64,000 nucleotides of DNA, taken from contig NC_089867.1 of NCBI RefSeq assembly GCF_036373705.1, positions 5,052,501-5,116,500 on the forward strand, read 5' to 3'. Source of the stretch: Amia ocellicauda. Taxonomy: Eukaryota; Chordata; Actinopteri; Amiiformes; Amiidae. Below the pieces are notes generated by a model. That model searched no databases and had not been told where the DNA came from. It saw only the letters and a list, made by a program, of their open reading frames with translations. The position numbers and the translations under genes are program-made. The first letter of the stretch is position 1; every line of letters starts with the position of its first letter. This document shows, one piece after another, positions 37,795-58,900 of this stretch.

Positions 37795-38040
37795 GCTCCT
37801 TAATTGTTCTAATTAAACAATTAATTGGTGACTTGAATTGGTGAAAAATTAAATATGAAAGTTTTAGATGAGCCTACCTGAGTAAATAATGACATTTAAA
37901 TATCATTATTTACTAAGGTAGTCTCATCTAAAATGTTCATAATTAATTGTTCAATTAGACCAATTAAGGAGCTAAGTGCTGGGCTGGAACAAAATCCAGC
38001 AGACACTGCGCCCCCCCCAGGACTGGAGTCTGACACCCCT
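37795..38040. mobile_element. Palindromic MITE with hAT-like tail
   Basis: The left arm gctccttaattgttctaatt pairs with the right arm ending ccaattaaggagc at 37972. The inner words ttttagatgagcctacctga and aaggtagtctcatctaaaat also pair, making a hairpin about 180 bp long with an extra 20-odd bases in the left arm. The tail gggctggaacaaaatccagc to cctgatct resembles the 8023-8334 MITE family. Confidence 0.65.
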
Positions 38041-39702
38041 GATCTAAACAAATGTGTAGAACAGCAGAGTTCCTATATATAAAAAAAAAACATTGTACAG
38101 ATTTAATTTCTTCTTTCTCTTTTTTATTAATTAAAGGATCTGTTATGAGCTATGAAAAAATTAAAAAGGGTTGACCGAGATAATAAAAATAACGTGCAGG
38201 GTCCAGACAGGAAGAGCCAGGCTTACCTGCTTATAACATTTCTCCCGTAGGGATTGTCTTCAGTTTTCTGAAGACTCAATAGAAAACATCAAGCCAACAG
38301 CACCTTGATTAATGAACAAAAGATACTACCAATTGAATTACAGAGAGACAGGAGTTATTTGATGTTTGGAGACTGCTGGGAAATTAACCTTCCAAGTGAG
38401 CTGTACAAAGAGTTATACTAACACCCGCCAGTCCGAAAGACCCACATCTGTGGATTGTAGTGAACAGTTAACTAATCAAATTGTCACTTGTTATGTGCTG
38501 ATCAGATCTACAAAGCACACAGAATAATATACACTCACTTATATCACGGACACATATTAAATAATAACAGGGATGTTACTGAACACCACTGGAACTGTAA
38601 TGCTCAACATGTAGGTAAATCAAATTACACAGATTTATCAAAATTGCTTTCCCCACTTTTTCCTTTATTTACACAGAACGGTAAGATGTGACACACTGTT
38701 TTCAGACACCCCCACAGCCGAAGACCACACACCAACAGTGAAAGCCACTGCACTGTATCCTGGCATTTGTGTAGAAACACTGCAGGAAAAACTTATCCTG
38801 TCCAGTTCATAAAAGCTATAATATGAATAACAACAACAACAAACACATCTGCAGTACACAACTCTGTGAAAAAGATCTATGGGTACAACTGGAATTTGCA
38901 ATACCATTTACTTATTTGGGAAACAGGACACAAAATATGCAAGGGTGCAGTTTTTTTATGTTCAAAAATTCATCATAAATGTAGTTGAAACCATGAGTAA
39001 AACAAAATTAAACCTTTTTCTAGCTTTTGCATACCTGTATTAGTCCTGGTCCTATATGTATATGGTTATTACAATCATGACCTGAAACAACACTGACCAT
39101 ATTATTGGATCAATCTGCTATCATTTTAATCTTATTAGCCAGATTGTGAATTCACAAATGATAATGTGTTGGTGCTGCAGAAGAGATATTACTGTGTATG
39201 TTTCTTGAGTTGATTATTGAACAGACGCCAAGAAAATCAAACAGTAGACTTAACACAACAAATATATCGCCCAGCTCATAATTTCACCTACCAAGAAATC
39301 CCTGTGTATATTTTGTAGGACACACAGTGCAGTAGACAGGACACAGGACACACAGTGCTGTAGAATTCATCACATCGAATCCTGTGTTACTTTCAATCGA
39401 TACAGGGGACTGTATATACATGAACAAAAATACTCCTCTTAAACCGCACCGAGTGGAGTACATTGACATCAAGTGGTGGAAATGTTAACTGCAATACTTT
39501 CAGCTATTCCTGCCACTGAGCTTCAGAACTATACTGTATATTTTATTATAACAACGTCTTTAGTGTTAAATGATGACAGCCAGTCCTCTTAGAAACCACT
39601 CAGACCAAAGAAGTATGGCAGTAACTACAGTGAAGTGCTTCATTATGCATTTGAAGTCAATGAAATAGGTTCCGGAAAAGTCCCAGTATTTCACACAGGC
39701 CA

Positions 39703-39800
39703 GATGCATTTGTCTTCATCTGATGAGCCACAACAGACCTTTAGAGGTGTTCAAACCCAACAAGCCCAGTGGTGGCTCGTCAGATGAAGACAAATGGATC
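39703..39800. repeat. Compact inverted repeat, 30-bp arms with a 38-base loop
   Basis: Left arm 39703-39732 (core tttgtcttcatctgatgagc) pairs with right arm 39771-39800 (core gctcgtcagatgaagacaaa) at about 27 of 30 positions. The loop contains a small nested pairing (acctttagaggt). It could be a MITE core or a transcribed hairpin. Nothing else in the window repeats it. Confidence 0.8.
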
Positions 39801-40407
39801 TATTATACATGAGTATGAATTAACAAAATTAGTTACACAGGCAGTAAGCCCACAATTTGCTTACAGGAAAAATCAGGCTCTTTCTGTGCATATAACTGTG
39901 CTTTCCTAATGACAGAATGTTATATTATTGAGATACCTTAACCCCTCAGGTGATTACCTTTTCTTTTCGTTTTGCATATTTAAGTTCTTATAAATATATA
40001 ATTTGAAAAGTGCTTAACAGTGACTTACAGAACTTTATTAATTAAATATTTATGATGATATTAATTCAATAATCTGAAGATAGACTAATGATTGTATTTC
40101 AATCTATGGTGTTTGACCACTTTACATACCCTATGATAGGCATGCAGTAAATAACATACAGCTTTTTTATTAAATTAAGTAGCATAGATTTTCCTTTCAG
40201 ACACTTAATGGTTTTAATTATTCTTATACTGAAAGAAAATGAGTTTTACAGTTCACGTGCAACTCAACGATGTCTACTATCCACTTCCATCTGAGTTCAG
40301 CATCCCTGTCTTTAAAGCTCCCTTTTCCCGACTTACAGAAGTGCAAAAGAAACGTAAAGCTTCCAGGTGGCTATTGGTGATTCAAGTTTTTATGTCTTGC
40401 TGCAAAG

Positions 40408-42130
40408 TCACTGAGAGTTCGGCGGCGTTCCAGCAACAGAGCGCTCCACTCGCTTAAACTTCTGCAGCTCAACTTGCAGCTCCCAGTACCTGAGGTAAAG
40501 CCACATCAGCCTGCCGTTCTTGCGCTTGTCTGTGTTCATAAGATCGGCGCAATGCTTGTCGTGTTTGAAAATGTATTTTATATCTGCTTCCATGTTCAGT
40601 TCAGCAGCGAGCGGGTCTTTGGCGGCTTTGATGAGCACGTTCTTCTCCATCTCAAAGCGCTTCTCTCGTGGCAGGAGGACGCTGCAGTAGGCACTCTGCC
40701 GTTCTACCAATGCCTCTTCGAATTCCTTCAAGACTAGCGTGGCCTTACGCTGCCAGAAGGTTTCCCGTTGCAAAGCACTGCGCAAGAGGGCTCCCGCCGC
40801 ACCCGACTGCAAAAGCTGATTTTTCTCCATTTCCAGTTTCTCCCGGTCCTGCTGCAGTTGCTTTCTTTCTGCCAAAAGCTGCTGACTCTGAGACATGAGG
40901 GCCTGCCTGTAGCCCTGCACTCTCTGGCGCTCTTTCTCCAGCTGCAGCTCCAGGTGAGCCGCGGCCCGTCGGCTCTCCAGGACAGCTTCCTTGTACTTCA
41001 TCTCCAGATTCTGGGCTATGGACTCCATGTCTTGGTTGTACTTTGCTTTCACTTCCCGGATCTCCTTTTGTGACTCTCTGGTCCAGATCCATCCTAGGAA
41101 AAAGTACAAGCGAGTTCAGTTGGTACATAAGGCTCTTGCACTTTCCCAGAAAGACACATTCAAATTGAGATTTAGCCTATTTGTTTTCCAACTAGAGCTG
41201 TAGGAATCCAAGAACAGATCTGTCTACATATTATGAAAGCTGTCCAATTTATTCCCAAAGCAAGTCCTGCTGACTGAAGTTCACAAAAGTACAAAGAAAG
41301 AGAAAATATGATGCCAGTTTGGTATATTGTTACTGTTAATGGACCTGTATTTCCTGCTGATTTTGATCCAATTCCACTTCCTATTTGGTTATTAACTGTA
41401 TTGAGACTCTACTTACCCCCCAACAAAAGTTCACATTAAAACATCAGAGTTGACTGTAAATGTGTATAACCAAAATAGCAGTTTCAAATTGTATAAAAGT
41501 CAAACCCAATTCCCTGTGCAAATTCGGTTATAACCGATTCATACAGAATACGTCTGCTCAGGAAATAAACATGTGAATTCCACATTAGATATTCGATTGA
41601 ATGGTTCCCGACTACCTCACGACACACCTGCTCAGATTGTACCTGTTCTGACTTTACCTGTTCCACAGCCTGATCTCCTGGGAAGCTCAGCACTCTTGCT
41701 CTTATGCACTTTCTTATTGAACTACTCAATCATGCTCCTGATTACTGATATATTTTTTGCACTTCTAACATTTTAACTCCTCCTATGCCCACCCCACTCC
41801 TTAGCACAAACCAGTGACACATTTGTACTAGGATTTATGCTTATTGTAATCTGTACTGATTGCATTTGCTGCACTTGAACTACTTTGAAAATGCTTCTTG
41901 TGGAAAGTGCATGTCACCTGTGTAAGGGTGTCAATAAATGAAACACTGTTTCCTGCAGTGTTTGCAAACTCTGTGAAGCTCTACACAGAAGATTAATGTA
42001 GTTCACACTTACTGAAGGCAGCCAGGCCCAACATTGGCACTAGGAGGGCATAATTCCACTTGTTTCCATCCCCATCCCCTCGCTGGTTTGGTTGGATATT
42101 CCACCCAGGAGGATCATTCAGGTTGTTCAT
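40408..42130 (-). CDS. CCDC127: Coiled-coil domain-containing protein 127
   Basis: Exon A is 42130-42013 and begins MNNLNDPPGWNIQPNQRG. Its end, NYALLVPMLGLAAF, is a short hydrophobic segment. Exon B is 41093-40408 (acceptor ttcctag, stop TGA). The 804 nt encode 267 residues; human CCDC127 has 260. The middle is a long Glu/Lys/Gln-rich coiled coil (for example LELQLEKERQRVQGYRQALM). The C-terminal block RKNGRLMWLYLRYWELQVEL is close to the human sequence. CCDC127 has been linked to mitochondria, and its head-to-head arrangement with SDHA is conserved in human. A minus-strand AATAAA at 40166-40171 is the likely polyadenylation signal. A non-coding first exon probably lies near 43000. Confidence 0.94.
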
Positions 42131-43345
42131 GGAGACGCACTGAAGAACAGACCATAAACACACAAAATGGTACAGCACAGGTCACAGAGTTATTTACAAG
42201 GTGCCATGGCAATGTAGTCCTGTTTTGAGTCTAGGTTTTACCTTGGCTGTGCCAACGATAAATGCTCTGACCTGCTAAGGCACTAAGCTAAATGCAGGTG
42301 CTATTAGGGCCATGTTTGGAAATGAACTGAAACCATCTTCTAATTAACCACAAAACACACAAAAATCAAGAACAAAAGTAGCATAAAGATTTGTTAAATT
42401 GCTTATTCTACAATCATCTGTTTGTTGTGTATACAGTACCTTTCTATTTCTAGTGATGATCTGGATTAATTTGTTTACAGGAATGTCTGGAGCAGACAAG
42501 GGCATTGCATTTTCCCTTATTGAAACTGGGCTCATTTAAAAAGGGATTAACAGATTTCAAGACACAGCTTCTACGAGTGACAGCACGTACTACTCTTTGG
42601 GTGTCAAAATACCATTACTGGGTGTAACAATCTCTTTCGCCTGTATTTTAAACTATACCTACTGAAAGCACATCATACATATTTTGCAATAAAATAAAGA
42701 AACGCCACAATTAGTATATATCACAGACGAAACATCGCCCATCCAATGCTATCATTAGTCAGCCAGGCTTTCCACTCATGTAGTCTGTAGTGTTAATATT
42801 ATCGCTCATGCACCTCTTCTGCCGAGAGCCAGCACAACACACCTTATGCCGTCTGTATATTTCGCTGTTCCCCTGAAGTGTCTGTGATCAGATAACCCTT
42901 TTAACTCTGCATCGTTAAGGTAATGCGGAAAACACAGAGGATGTAAACACACACACTGAACTAGTTATCTGCTCACCTTGGAAAGTCACTCACTCGGGTC
43001 CGTCTCAAACACTCCCCACTTGCACAAGCATTACACAACACGTTCTGTCATTTTTGGACCGTTCAACTACGAAGGGAGGTAGACTGTAAAGGTATTTAAA
43101 TGTATTATGTTACTAAAAAAAACAATTGAATCAACACATTACATAATCTTACGTAAAACATATTTTTATATATTGTTTTATTGTAAAGTCTGACTAAGGC
43201 TTAAAATGTTGCATTGCATTATATTGATTTTTATAAGATACCCCTTCACGGCCGTAGATTCAAAGATGGTACATCTGTAGTATGAACGGAAGAGAGGATG
43301 TGGGTTTGTTCTGGCGCATGCGCATTGAACCGTGTAGCGAACATC
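42131..43345. promoter_or_regulatory. Shared divergent CCDC127-SDHA promoter region
   Basis: The two genes are transcribed away from each other from this interval. A palindromic NRF1-type site, GGCGCATGCGCA, lies at 43313-43324, 22 bases before the SDHA start codon. An Ets-like acggaagag lies at about 43286-43294. NRF1 and Ets (GABP) sites are classic controls of respiratory-chain genes. No TATA box is seen, as expected for housekeeping promoters. Confidence 0.65.
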
Positions 43346-52112
<8,767 letters not shown>

Positions 52113-52690
52113 GCTGCCAAACTGTAACTTTGCATTAGTCAGAACTTGTAACAGCGGATAAATGTTGGATTTTGTTTTGTTCTTGTACTGTACTATACTG
52201 GCGAATACTACACATAGGAATGTTACTTATTTCCTTAGAAGACATAAAGTACTATTATGGTATTCCGTGCATTGTGGTTTAAAGTATATTATTGATATCT
52301 GATTTGAATTATTCTAATGTAGAATAAAACAAAGTTAAACTGTATGCAGACATTGGAATACTTGGAGCAATCGTGGTTAAAAAGCTGCCACCTTGAGAAA
52401 AGCAAAACCTTGTATGTAAATAAAATACATTTTTCACTCATTCTCGCCTTTCTTAATGGGATAATACAAATGTATTTAAAGTGGTGTGTATCCTGCATGC
52501 TTACTGCTTACTGGATTTATTTAAAATCTCAATAAAAAGGCTACGAATCTTCCTTTATGCCTGACATTGTGTGCTTGGGCAGTGTTGTGGAAATGTACAT
52601 AAACATGCAGAGAGATGGGCTGAAATATAATTTATGTAAGTATTTACCAATAACAAAGCATATCAGAAGTATTGTCTGTGTCAAATGATA
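52113..52690 (+). other. SDHA 3' UTR and polyadenylation signals
   Basis: AT-rich sequence after the SDHA stop. AATAAA occurs at about 52420 and at 52531-52536. The second gives a 3' UTR of about 440 bases. Confidence 0.6.
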
Positions 52691-53600
52691 GAATTCAAAG
52701 TTTTCATTGAAAACAATTATATATGGTAATTGCATAGGAATTCAGAGTCAAAATTTGGTGGCAGCAATTACAGCTGCAAGTCTTTTTGGGTCAGTCGCTA
52801 CCAACTTTGTACACTGGCTTGGTGAATTTTTTTGCCCATTCTTCTTGGCAGATTTGCTCAAGCTCAAGTTGCGTGGGGGATCGCTTATCGACAGCAGTTT
52901 TTCCACAGTTCTTTCCACAGATTCTCCATTGGATTCCAGTCAGGACTTTGACTGGACCACTCAAGGACATCCACTCTTATTCTTGAGCCACTTCACTGTA
53001 GCTTTGGAACATTGCCCTACTGAAAAGTACATTTTTGCCCCAGTTTAGCAGACATATTTTCTTAGTATTTTGTACGTTGCATCATACATTAATTTGCTTG
53101 AAGTGTTCTGGATATTGTTGATTGATGCACAGTTTCTCCCATCTCAGCCACTGAACTCTGAGGCCTTGATACCTGCTTTTCAATTATTTTATCCCAACTT
53201 GCTTTGATCATGGTTGAGTCTTTGCTTGAAATTCACTACCTGACCAAGGAACCCCACAGAGATGGGTGCTTTTTTTCTGATATCATGAGAGCCACTATTA
53301 GCGCACACAGGCCATTCAACAAATTGTGTGTCTTGTTAAGATCGTTTTGTGCACCTGAATTAATTTAGGTTTCCCACTCTAGAGGGTTTGAATACTTTGA
53401 AGCAATCATGACTTTTGATTTCATTTTATAGATTTGTTTTTGTTTTTGCTTTGAATGTGTAGAGTAGGTTGTGCATATAACTCATTCATTCCTGCTTCAA
53501 AGTGTCATGATTGTAAAGCAACACCATTAAAATGTGTGAGAGGGTCTGAATACTTTTGTAAATCTACGGTCTCTTTTTCATTCATTATTACACCATATTA
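52691..53600 (-). mobile_element. Degenerate Tc1-like element (third family)
   Basis: On the minus strand, 52870-52990 reads [20 protein letters not shown], a mutated form of the Tc1 DDE-domain end. It is followed by the decayed words EQICQEEWAK. Further stops and frameshifts break the rest. The right part ends gagggtctgaatacttttgtaaatct (about 53540-53565), a terminal phrase I recall from fish Tc1 elements. Borders are approximate. Confidence 0.7.
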
Positions 53601-53734
53601 TATTTTTTGTGGAGGGGCATTTGTGATTTTGTGCTTTTCTCAAAGTTACACTGTACCTTCATTGTAGCCCACTTATTATTTTAAGTCATTAACAACTGCA
53701 ATTAATGTCAGATGTATCGAAGTCAGCCATACTA

Positions 53735-56030
53735 GTGCAGTGACACTATGTAACACAATTTTTGTTCCTGGGTAGTAAGTGTTATTTCCTAATTGCTTAT
53801 GCCTCAAAAGTATATAAAATGACTATCATTCCCCACAAATTTTGTGGACAGTGATATTGTACCTATTTCCAATGAGAAAATGGGCAAATTTGTGTCTTTT
53901 CGTTCACATACAGTCAGAAAAAAACAACATATGAATCCAAATTAACATACAAGTAATACAAAAATGACTACAAAAGATTTAGAAGTGAGTTTTTTGAGAT
54001 TTACAATTATACCGTAAATCACTTTCACGAATCAGCCCCCAAATGTAGTCTCCCATCATGTTCTTGTTATACTGTCCTTGGTAGCGGCATTCAAAGTCCA
54101 GTATATGCTGGTGGAAGCGCTCGCCTTGCTCCTCCGAGTACGCTCCCATATTCTCCTTGAATTTATCAAGATGAGCATCAAGGATATGGACTTTAAGGGA
54201 CATCCTACAGCCCATTGTGCCGTAGTTCTTCACCAGAGTCTCAACCAGCTCCACATAGTTTTTCGGACTAGTGAGCTTCTTGGAGAATTCATTGCACTCC
54301 AGGATCTTCTTTATCTGTGGTCCAACGAAGACACCGGCTTTGACCTTTGCCTCAGACAGCTGTGGAGGGAAAGCTAGAAATTCCTTTCTCACACATGTTT
54401 TACTTCATGTATATTTAAGAAAAATAAGGTCAAGCTAAAAGGTCAGGCCAGAAGGTAGTTTGACCTCTGTTTGTTATTTACGATGAGCATCTTGGAGAAG
54501 ATGCCAAACAGTATGATTTGAGTGTCTGCTCCCTAATCCTAGTATTGACCTATGAACTATTGCCTATAATGATATATATTGTGCTTAGCTAGCTTTTAAG
54601 ATAACATAGTAATGACTTGTTAATGATAACCAGATCTTTGACTTCTGTGTGTATAAAAAGCTCTGACTTTTATCAAGGAATCAGAGCAACTTTGGAATCT
54701 CCTTGATTCACTGTTCCTCTCCACGCTGCGTGTAATAAAGGCATTACAACGAACGTTCCAACCTGATTGAAGACTGAGTGTCTTCCACATAGCTTAGGGA
54801 AGAAGTCTTAAAGGTACTTGAAGGCTGCTGACTCCTTATCTAGAGCTCTGACAAATTGTTTTATAAGGCCCAATTTGATGTGCAGTGATGGCATCAACAC
54901 CTTCCGGGGGTCCACCAGTGGCTCCCATTTACGTTGTTCCTCCCCACAGAGAACTCAGTCCGCTGTGACCAGTCCTGCCTGTGGTAGTGTGCCTTGGTGT
55001 CCCTGCTGTCCCAAAGGCAAAACTTGGTAGGAAAACTTGGTAAAACTGCCTTTTTGCCACCATTTTGAAATCTCCTATGACCTCCAAGCCGTACTCATCA
55101 TACTTCTAGGTGTCCAGCAACGTCTTGATGCTGTTGTAATCCTCTTTGAGGTGCACTGAGTGAGCCAGGGGAAGAGACGGGTACTTGTTGCCATTATGGA
55201 GCAGCACGGCTTTGAGGCTCCTGGATGAGCTGTCAATGAAGAGGCACCACTCATTCTGGTTACAGGTGATTGCCTCGAACAGACTGGTCACATTGTGGCA
55301 GATCAGAGCCCATCTTGATGGGTGAAGAAGCTAGAAAAAGGTTTGTGACACTTCCTCTGATCTGCGACTTGCACACTTTCATCCAACAAGTTCCACTGCT
55401 TGAACCTAGACGTCAAAAGCTTGGCATTGGACTTGGTGAGATCAAGATCTCTAAACAAGTCGTTGAGGTCTTTTTCTCTCCTCAGCTCCACCTCTGAAAT
55501 TGTCATCTGGATCTACAACGTCTTCCTCGCTCTCTTACTTGCTGCTTTCTTCTTAAGATGGCTGTTCTCTTCAAGGAGAACATTGGAGCGTACTCGGAGG
55601 AGCAAGGTGAGCGCTTCCACCAGGATATACTGGACTTTGAACGCCGCTACCAAGGACAGTATAACAAGAACATGATGGGAGACTACATTTGGGGGCTGAT
55701 TCTTGAAAGTGATTTACGGTATAATCGTAAATCTCAAAAAACTACTCACTTCTAAATCTTTTATAGTCATTTTTGTATTACTTTAGTATAAATAGATGTT
55801 AATTTGGATTCATATGTTGTTTTATCTGACTTTATGTGAACGAAAAGACACAAATTCGCCCATTTTCTCATTGGAAATAGGCACATTTCAAAATATCACT
55901 GTCCTGGTCACAAAAACAAAGTTTGTGGGGAATAATACCCATTTTCTATACTTTTGAGGCATAAGCAATTTAATATAATTAAATGACACTTACTACCCAG
56001 GAATAAAACAAAACAAAATGTCACACGGTG
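53735..56030 (-). mobile_element. Fold-back element with about 430-bp inverted arms and broken ORF
   Basis: The left arm (about 53738-54158) and right arm (about 55563-56024) are inverted copies. Both contain the word ctttatgtgaacgaaaagac or a close variant, the phrase ttttgaggcataagcaatt and the end of a protein frame (GERFHQ, YNKNMMGDYIWGLI). Minus-strand coding pieces run from 55506 to 53979: VELRREKDLNDLF, WCLFIDSSSRSLKAVLLHNG, WEPLVDPRK followed by LMPSLHIKLGLIKQFVRALD, and LSEAKVKAGVFVGPQI with GERFHQHILDFE. I recall this protein family as a multicopy, mobile-element-associated type in several animals. It has no name I can vouch for. An LTR interrupts it at 54396-54789. Confidence 0.7.
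54396..54789 (+). mobile_element. Solo LTR inserted in the fold-back element
   Basis: The 394-bp segment begins tgttttac and ends cttccaca. It has a TATA box gtataaaaag (54651-54660) and AATAAA (54734-54739) in U3-R order. It splits the surrounding ORF between FKYL and FLAFPPQLSEAK. A clean target duplication was not found; cacat near both edges is suggestive only. Confidence 0.65.
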
Positions 56031-58800
56031 TTATAATTGGTCTGTTTTGTTCTGGATTTCAGCCTGACTTGTCTGACATCACATTATGTAATTAGTCTGA
56101 ATGTGTACTGAGTCAAAAATTCTTCAGCACTGTTAATGCTTGCCTGTTGCCACTTAATTAACTTGAACAGTGTTGGAGTGATGGGCCATTTTGATGTACA
56201 TAGAATTACTGATAAATTATTCACAGGAGGAAAATCCACAACATGAATTGAATGCATCCACTAAGTGTCAATCAAGGGCTTATGTTTTTATTATTCCATT
56301 ATTATCTTCTCAAGGTTGCAGAGATCAATCCTGACCATGAAATGACAGGAATTTGGAGAAATTACATGGCTATTGTTCAGATAAAGGATGTTCAGATAAA
56401 TACCATGTCTCGAATTCACATCTGCACAGCTACAGGCATCCATTACATCTTATGACACGTTTACCTATAAATCTATCAACCGATAATTGTTATTTTACTT
56501 TAGGGCAAAAAATAACCCCTTCATAATTATAATGTTACAAAACAAATAAATAAGCCTTAATTTGATGGTCTGTTCTTGAGTGTTGTCCAAAATAATGTGA
56601 ATATTCCCTTTTGGGAGGAAGGGGTTGTTTTTCCAATGGAGAACATAACTTGGGTGATTTCTGATCTTTTGTGATGTCTGACAGGCCCCAACAAGCCAAG
56701 CAGCATACCATTACTTTCCTGTGTAGAGTTATACAAAGGTGGCATTTTGGAGTGAGCAGAGGGTCACAGCAGATGGAAAAAAGCAGCTGGAAGTCTGGAA
56801 CCTCACTAGGTAAGAGATCATTTACTTTAGAATGATTCATGATTATGGGTATTGAAAATGTTTAAGGACACAATCCTCATTTTAAACAAAAATGTCACTT
56901 CTGAATTGATTTGAATTCCCCTGTACTTCAGTGTTCTCTAAGGTTCTACTTAGACTGCACATTACAGCCAAGAAAAGCTACTCAAAAAACACTGCTTTTC
57001 TCCCACTGGTCTATTTCAATGATAATACCACATTTTTTGTTGTAAATGTGATGAAAAAGGCATTGCATTGATCTGTAGTTGACCAATGGGGCAAATGTTG
57101 ACTAGATTCAGAAAGTAAGCTTTTATCTCTATTGAGCAGCAGGTCTTCTTTTTCATCATATTAATAACCCTTTCTGCTTTGTGCAATTTTGTTTGGTCTC
57201 TATAAATTACATGTCAGATATTCTTGAACAACCAAGACAAATCTGTCATAATATGAATGTGTATCATAGCATGTGTGTAGCTTTGGTTTTGCAAATGCAC
57301 CATCTATCTCCATTCCCCTAATATAAACCAACAAACAAAAGATGTGTGAAGATGTGGATTTTGATATTGATAAAATTAGAAGTAAAATGAAGGGAGTTAG
57401 TGGTGAATTTGACAGGTATTTTTACCATTATTTTCAATTCCCTTAATCTGCTTCACTTTCTGTCTGTATTCTGCTGTTTATTCTGTGACATGAAGAAGTT
57501 TACATAGTAGAAAATATCAGTTTAGCTATGTGCAAACTAAACAGAGCCTAAGGCTTGGTAAAAGTAAAGACACAACTTCAGACTTGCAGCTGCAGGGAGA
57601 CTGGTGTTTTTACCCTCCTGCGAGGTATACACATGAGCACTGAGAGTCACAAATGATCTACCTCATGCTTCTCACATTACATCTACAGCATTTTACTGTG
57701 AAACATACATCTGTGTACTACATTATCAAACTAACTGAAACTTTGACATGTAAGGTCTTGTACTGTGTATGTGAATTTCTGTAATTAATTTTGTTAATGT
57801 GAATTAAATTGGCCTCTGGGAGCAAATCATAATAAAAAATATTACTATAATGGTATTCATCAATTTAATTCAGTGCCTGTATTGTTTTTGGCTTCTGCCT
57901 GAAAAATAATCTTTCTCTCAAGTGGTATTAAAACGTGTTTGAATAGGAATATGTTGAATGGAAGCTTTTTTTGATAGATTTTTTTTAACATTAGGAAAAA
58001 GCAATAAATGTTTAAGCTTTGTTTCCACTCATGATTTGTATCCGTCAAAATATTATTTTAAACCAGTTTTACAATAAATGTTTAAGTTTCTGCAAATGTT
58101 AAAATGTGCAGGTTTTCCAGGAACAAGAAAAATATCCTGTCACACAAAGAAAGGGTGACAATAAGGATTTATATTCACCAGGACAGGACAAGATTTTTGC
58201 ATTAAAACAGAAACAGCAATTTGTACATGTACTAATACAGTCATCACTATACATTTTATTTAATAATAATTTGTATATAAAAATGAATGTGCAATTGTTG
58301 TCCTGTTACAATTGTTGTCTGTGTTTACACTCAATTAAATAAGTAATGACAGAAAGATACTGTCACAACTTAGTTAAGGTAGTTAAGATTAAGGTTTGTT
58401 TTTGAACTAAATTGGGTTAATATCTTAATACAAATTAAACAAATGGAAAAAATAAACACATAAAAGTCCAAAGGAGGAATCACAAATGATGAACTTGTAC
58501 CCAATCACATTGTGGTAATAGAAAGTGGCTGCTGACAGTGAAACAGACCACCATTGAGTGCCAGTTTGTAATTTGTGATTACAAGTAGGTCAAAGTTTTG
58601 ATTTGACCCAGGCCTCAGGGGTTGATCAGTGTTAGCTTTTGCTGCACACAGTAATTAAGCACCCATTCTCATCTCCATGTCTAAAACTAGGGAGCCATAC
58701 TGGTCATGGAACAATTTGAAAAGACCATTTCTTTACATTTAAAAATCAGAAATTAGGTCAAGGCAGGAAAGCAACTGCTAATAAAAATAGTTATATGATT
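56031..58800. other. Intergenic upstream of the collagen VI-like gene
   Basis: AT-rich with no recognised exon, RNA gene or repeat boundary. Two short repeated phrases (aataaatgtttaag near 58000-58090) are the only local structure noticed. Confidence 0.4.
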
Positions 58801-58803
58801 GTG

Positions 58804-58810
58804 TATATAA
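58804..58810 (+). promoter_or_regulatory. Candidate TATA box of the collagen VI-like gene
   Basis: TATATAA followed by AG lies about 90 bases before the start ATG. No other promoter motif supports it, and an upstream non-coding exon ending near 58839 is an alternative. Confidence 0.35.
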
Positions 58811-58900
58811 AGAATTATGTATCTTTCCTTGTTCACAGCCTAGACACAGTTAAGGGATACATCATTGTCTCTTCTATTCCCCCCTCAATGTGCATTGAGT

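Larger units (their letters stand above)
36022..40165. other. Intergenic between the unknown gene and CCDC127
   Basis: AT-rich. It contains a long imperfect inverted repeat (37795-37972), a hAT-like tail to about 38040 and a compact hairpin at 39703-39800. No coding exon is recognised. Confidence 0.4.

Noticed and set aside
40745-41128. Overlapping open frames on both strands over the CCDC127 exon
   Set aside because: They are shadows of the GC-rich coiled-coil exon. Only the frame matching CCDC127 is supported.
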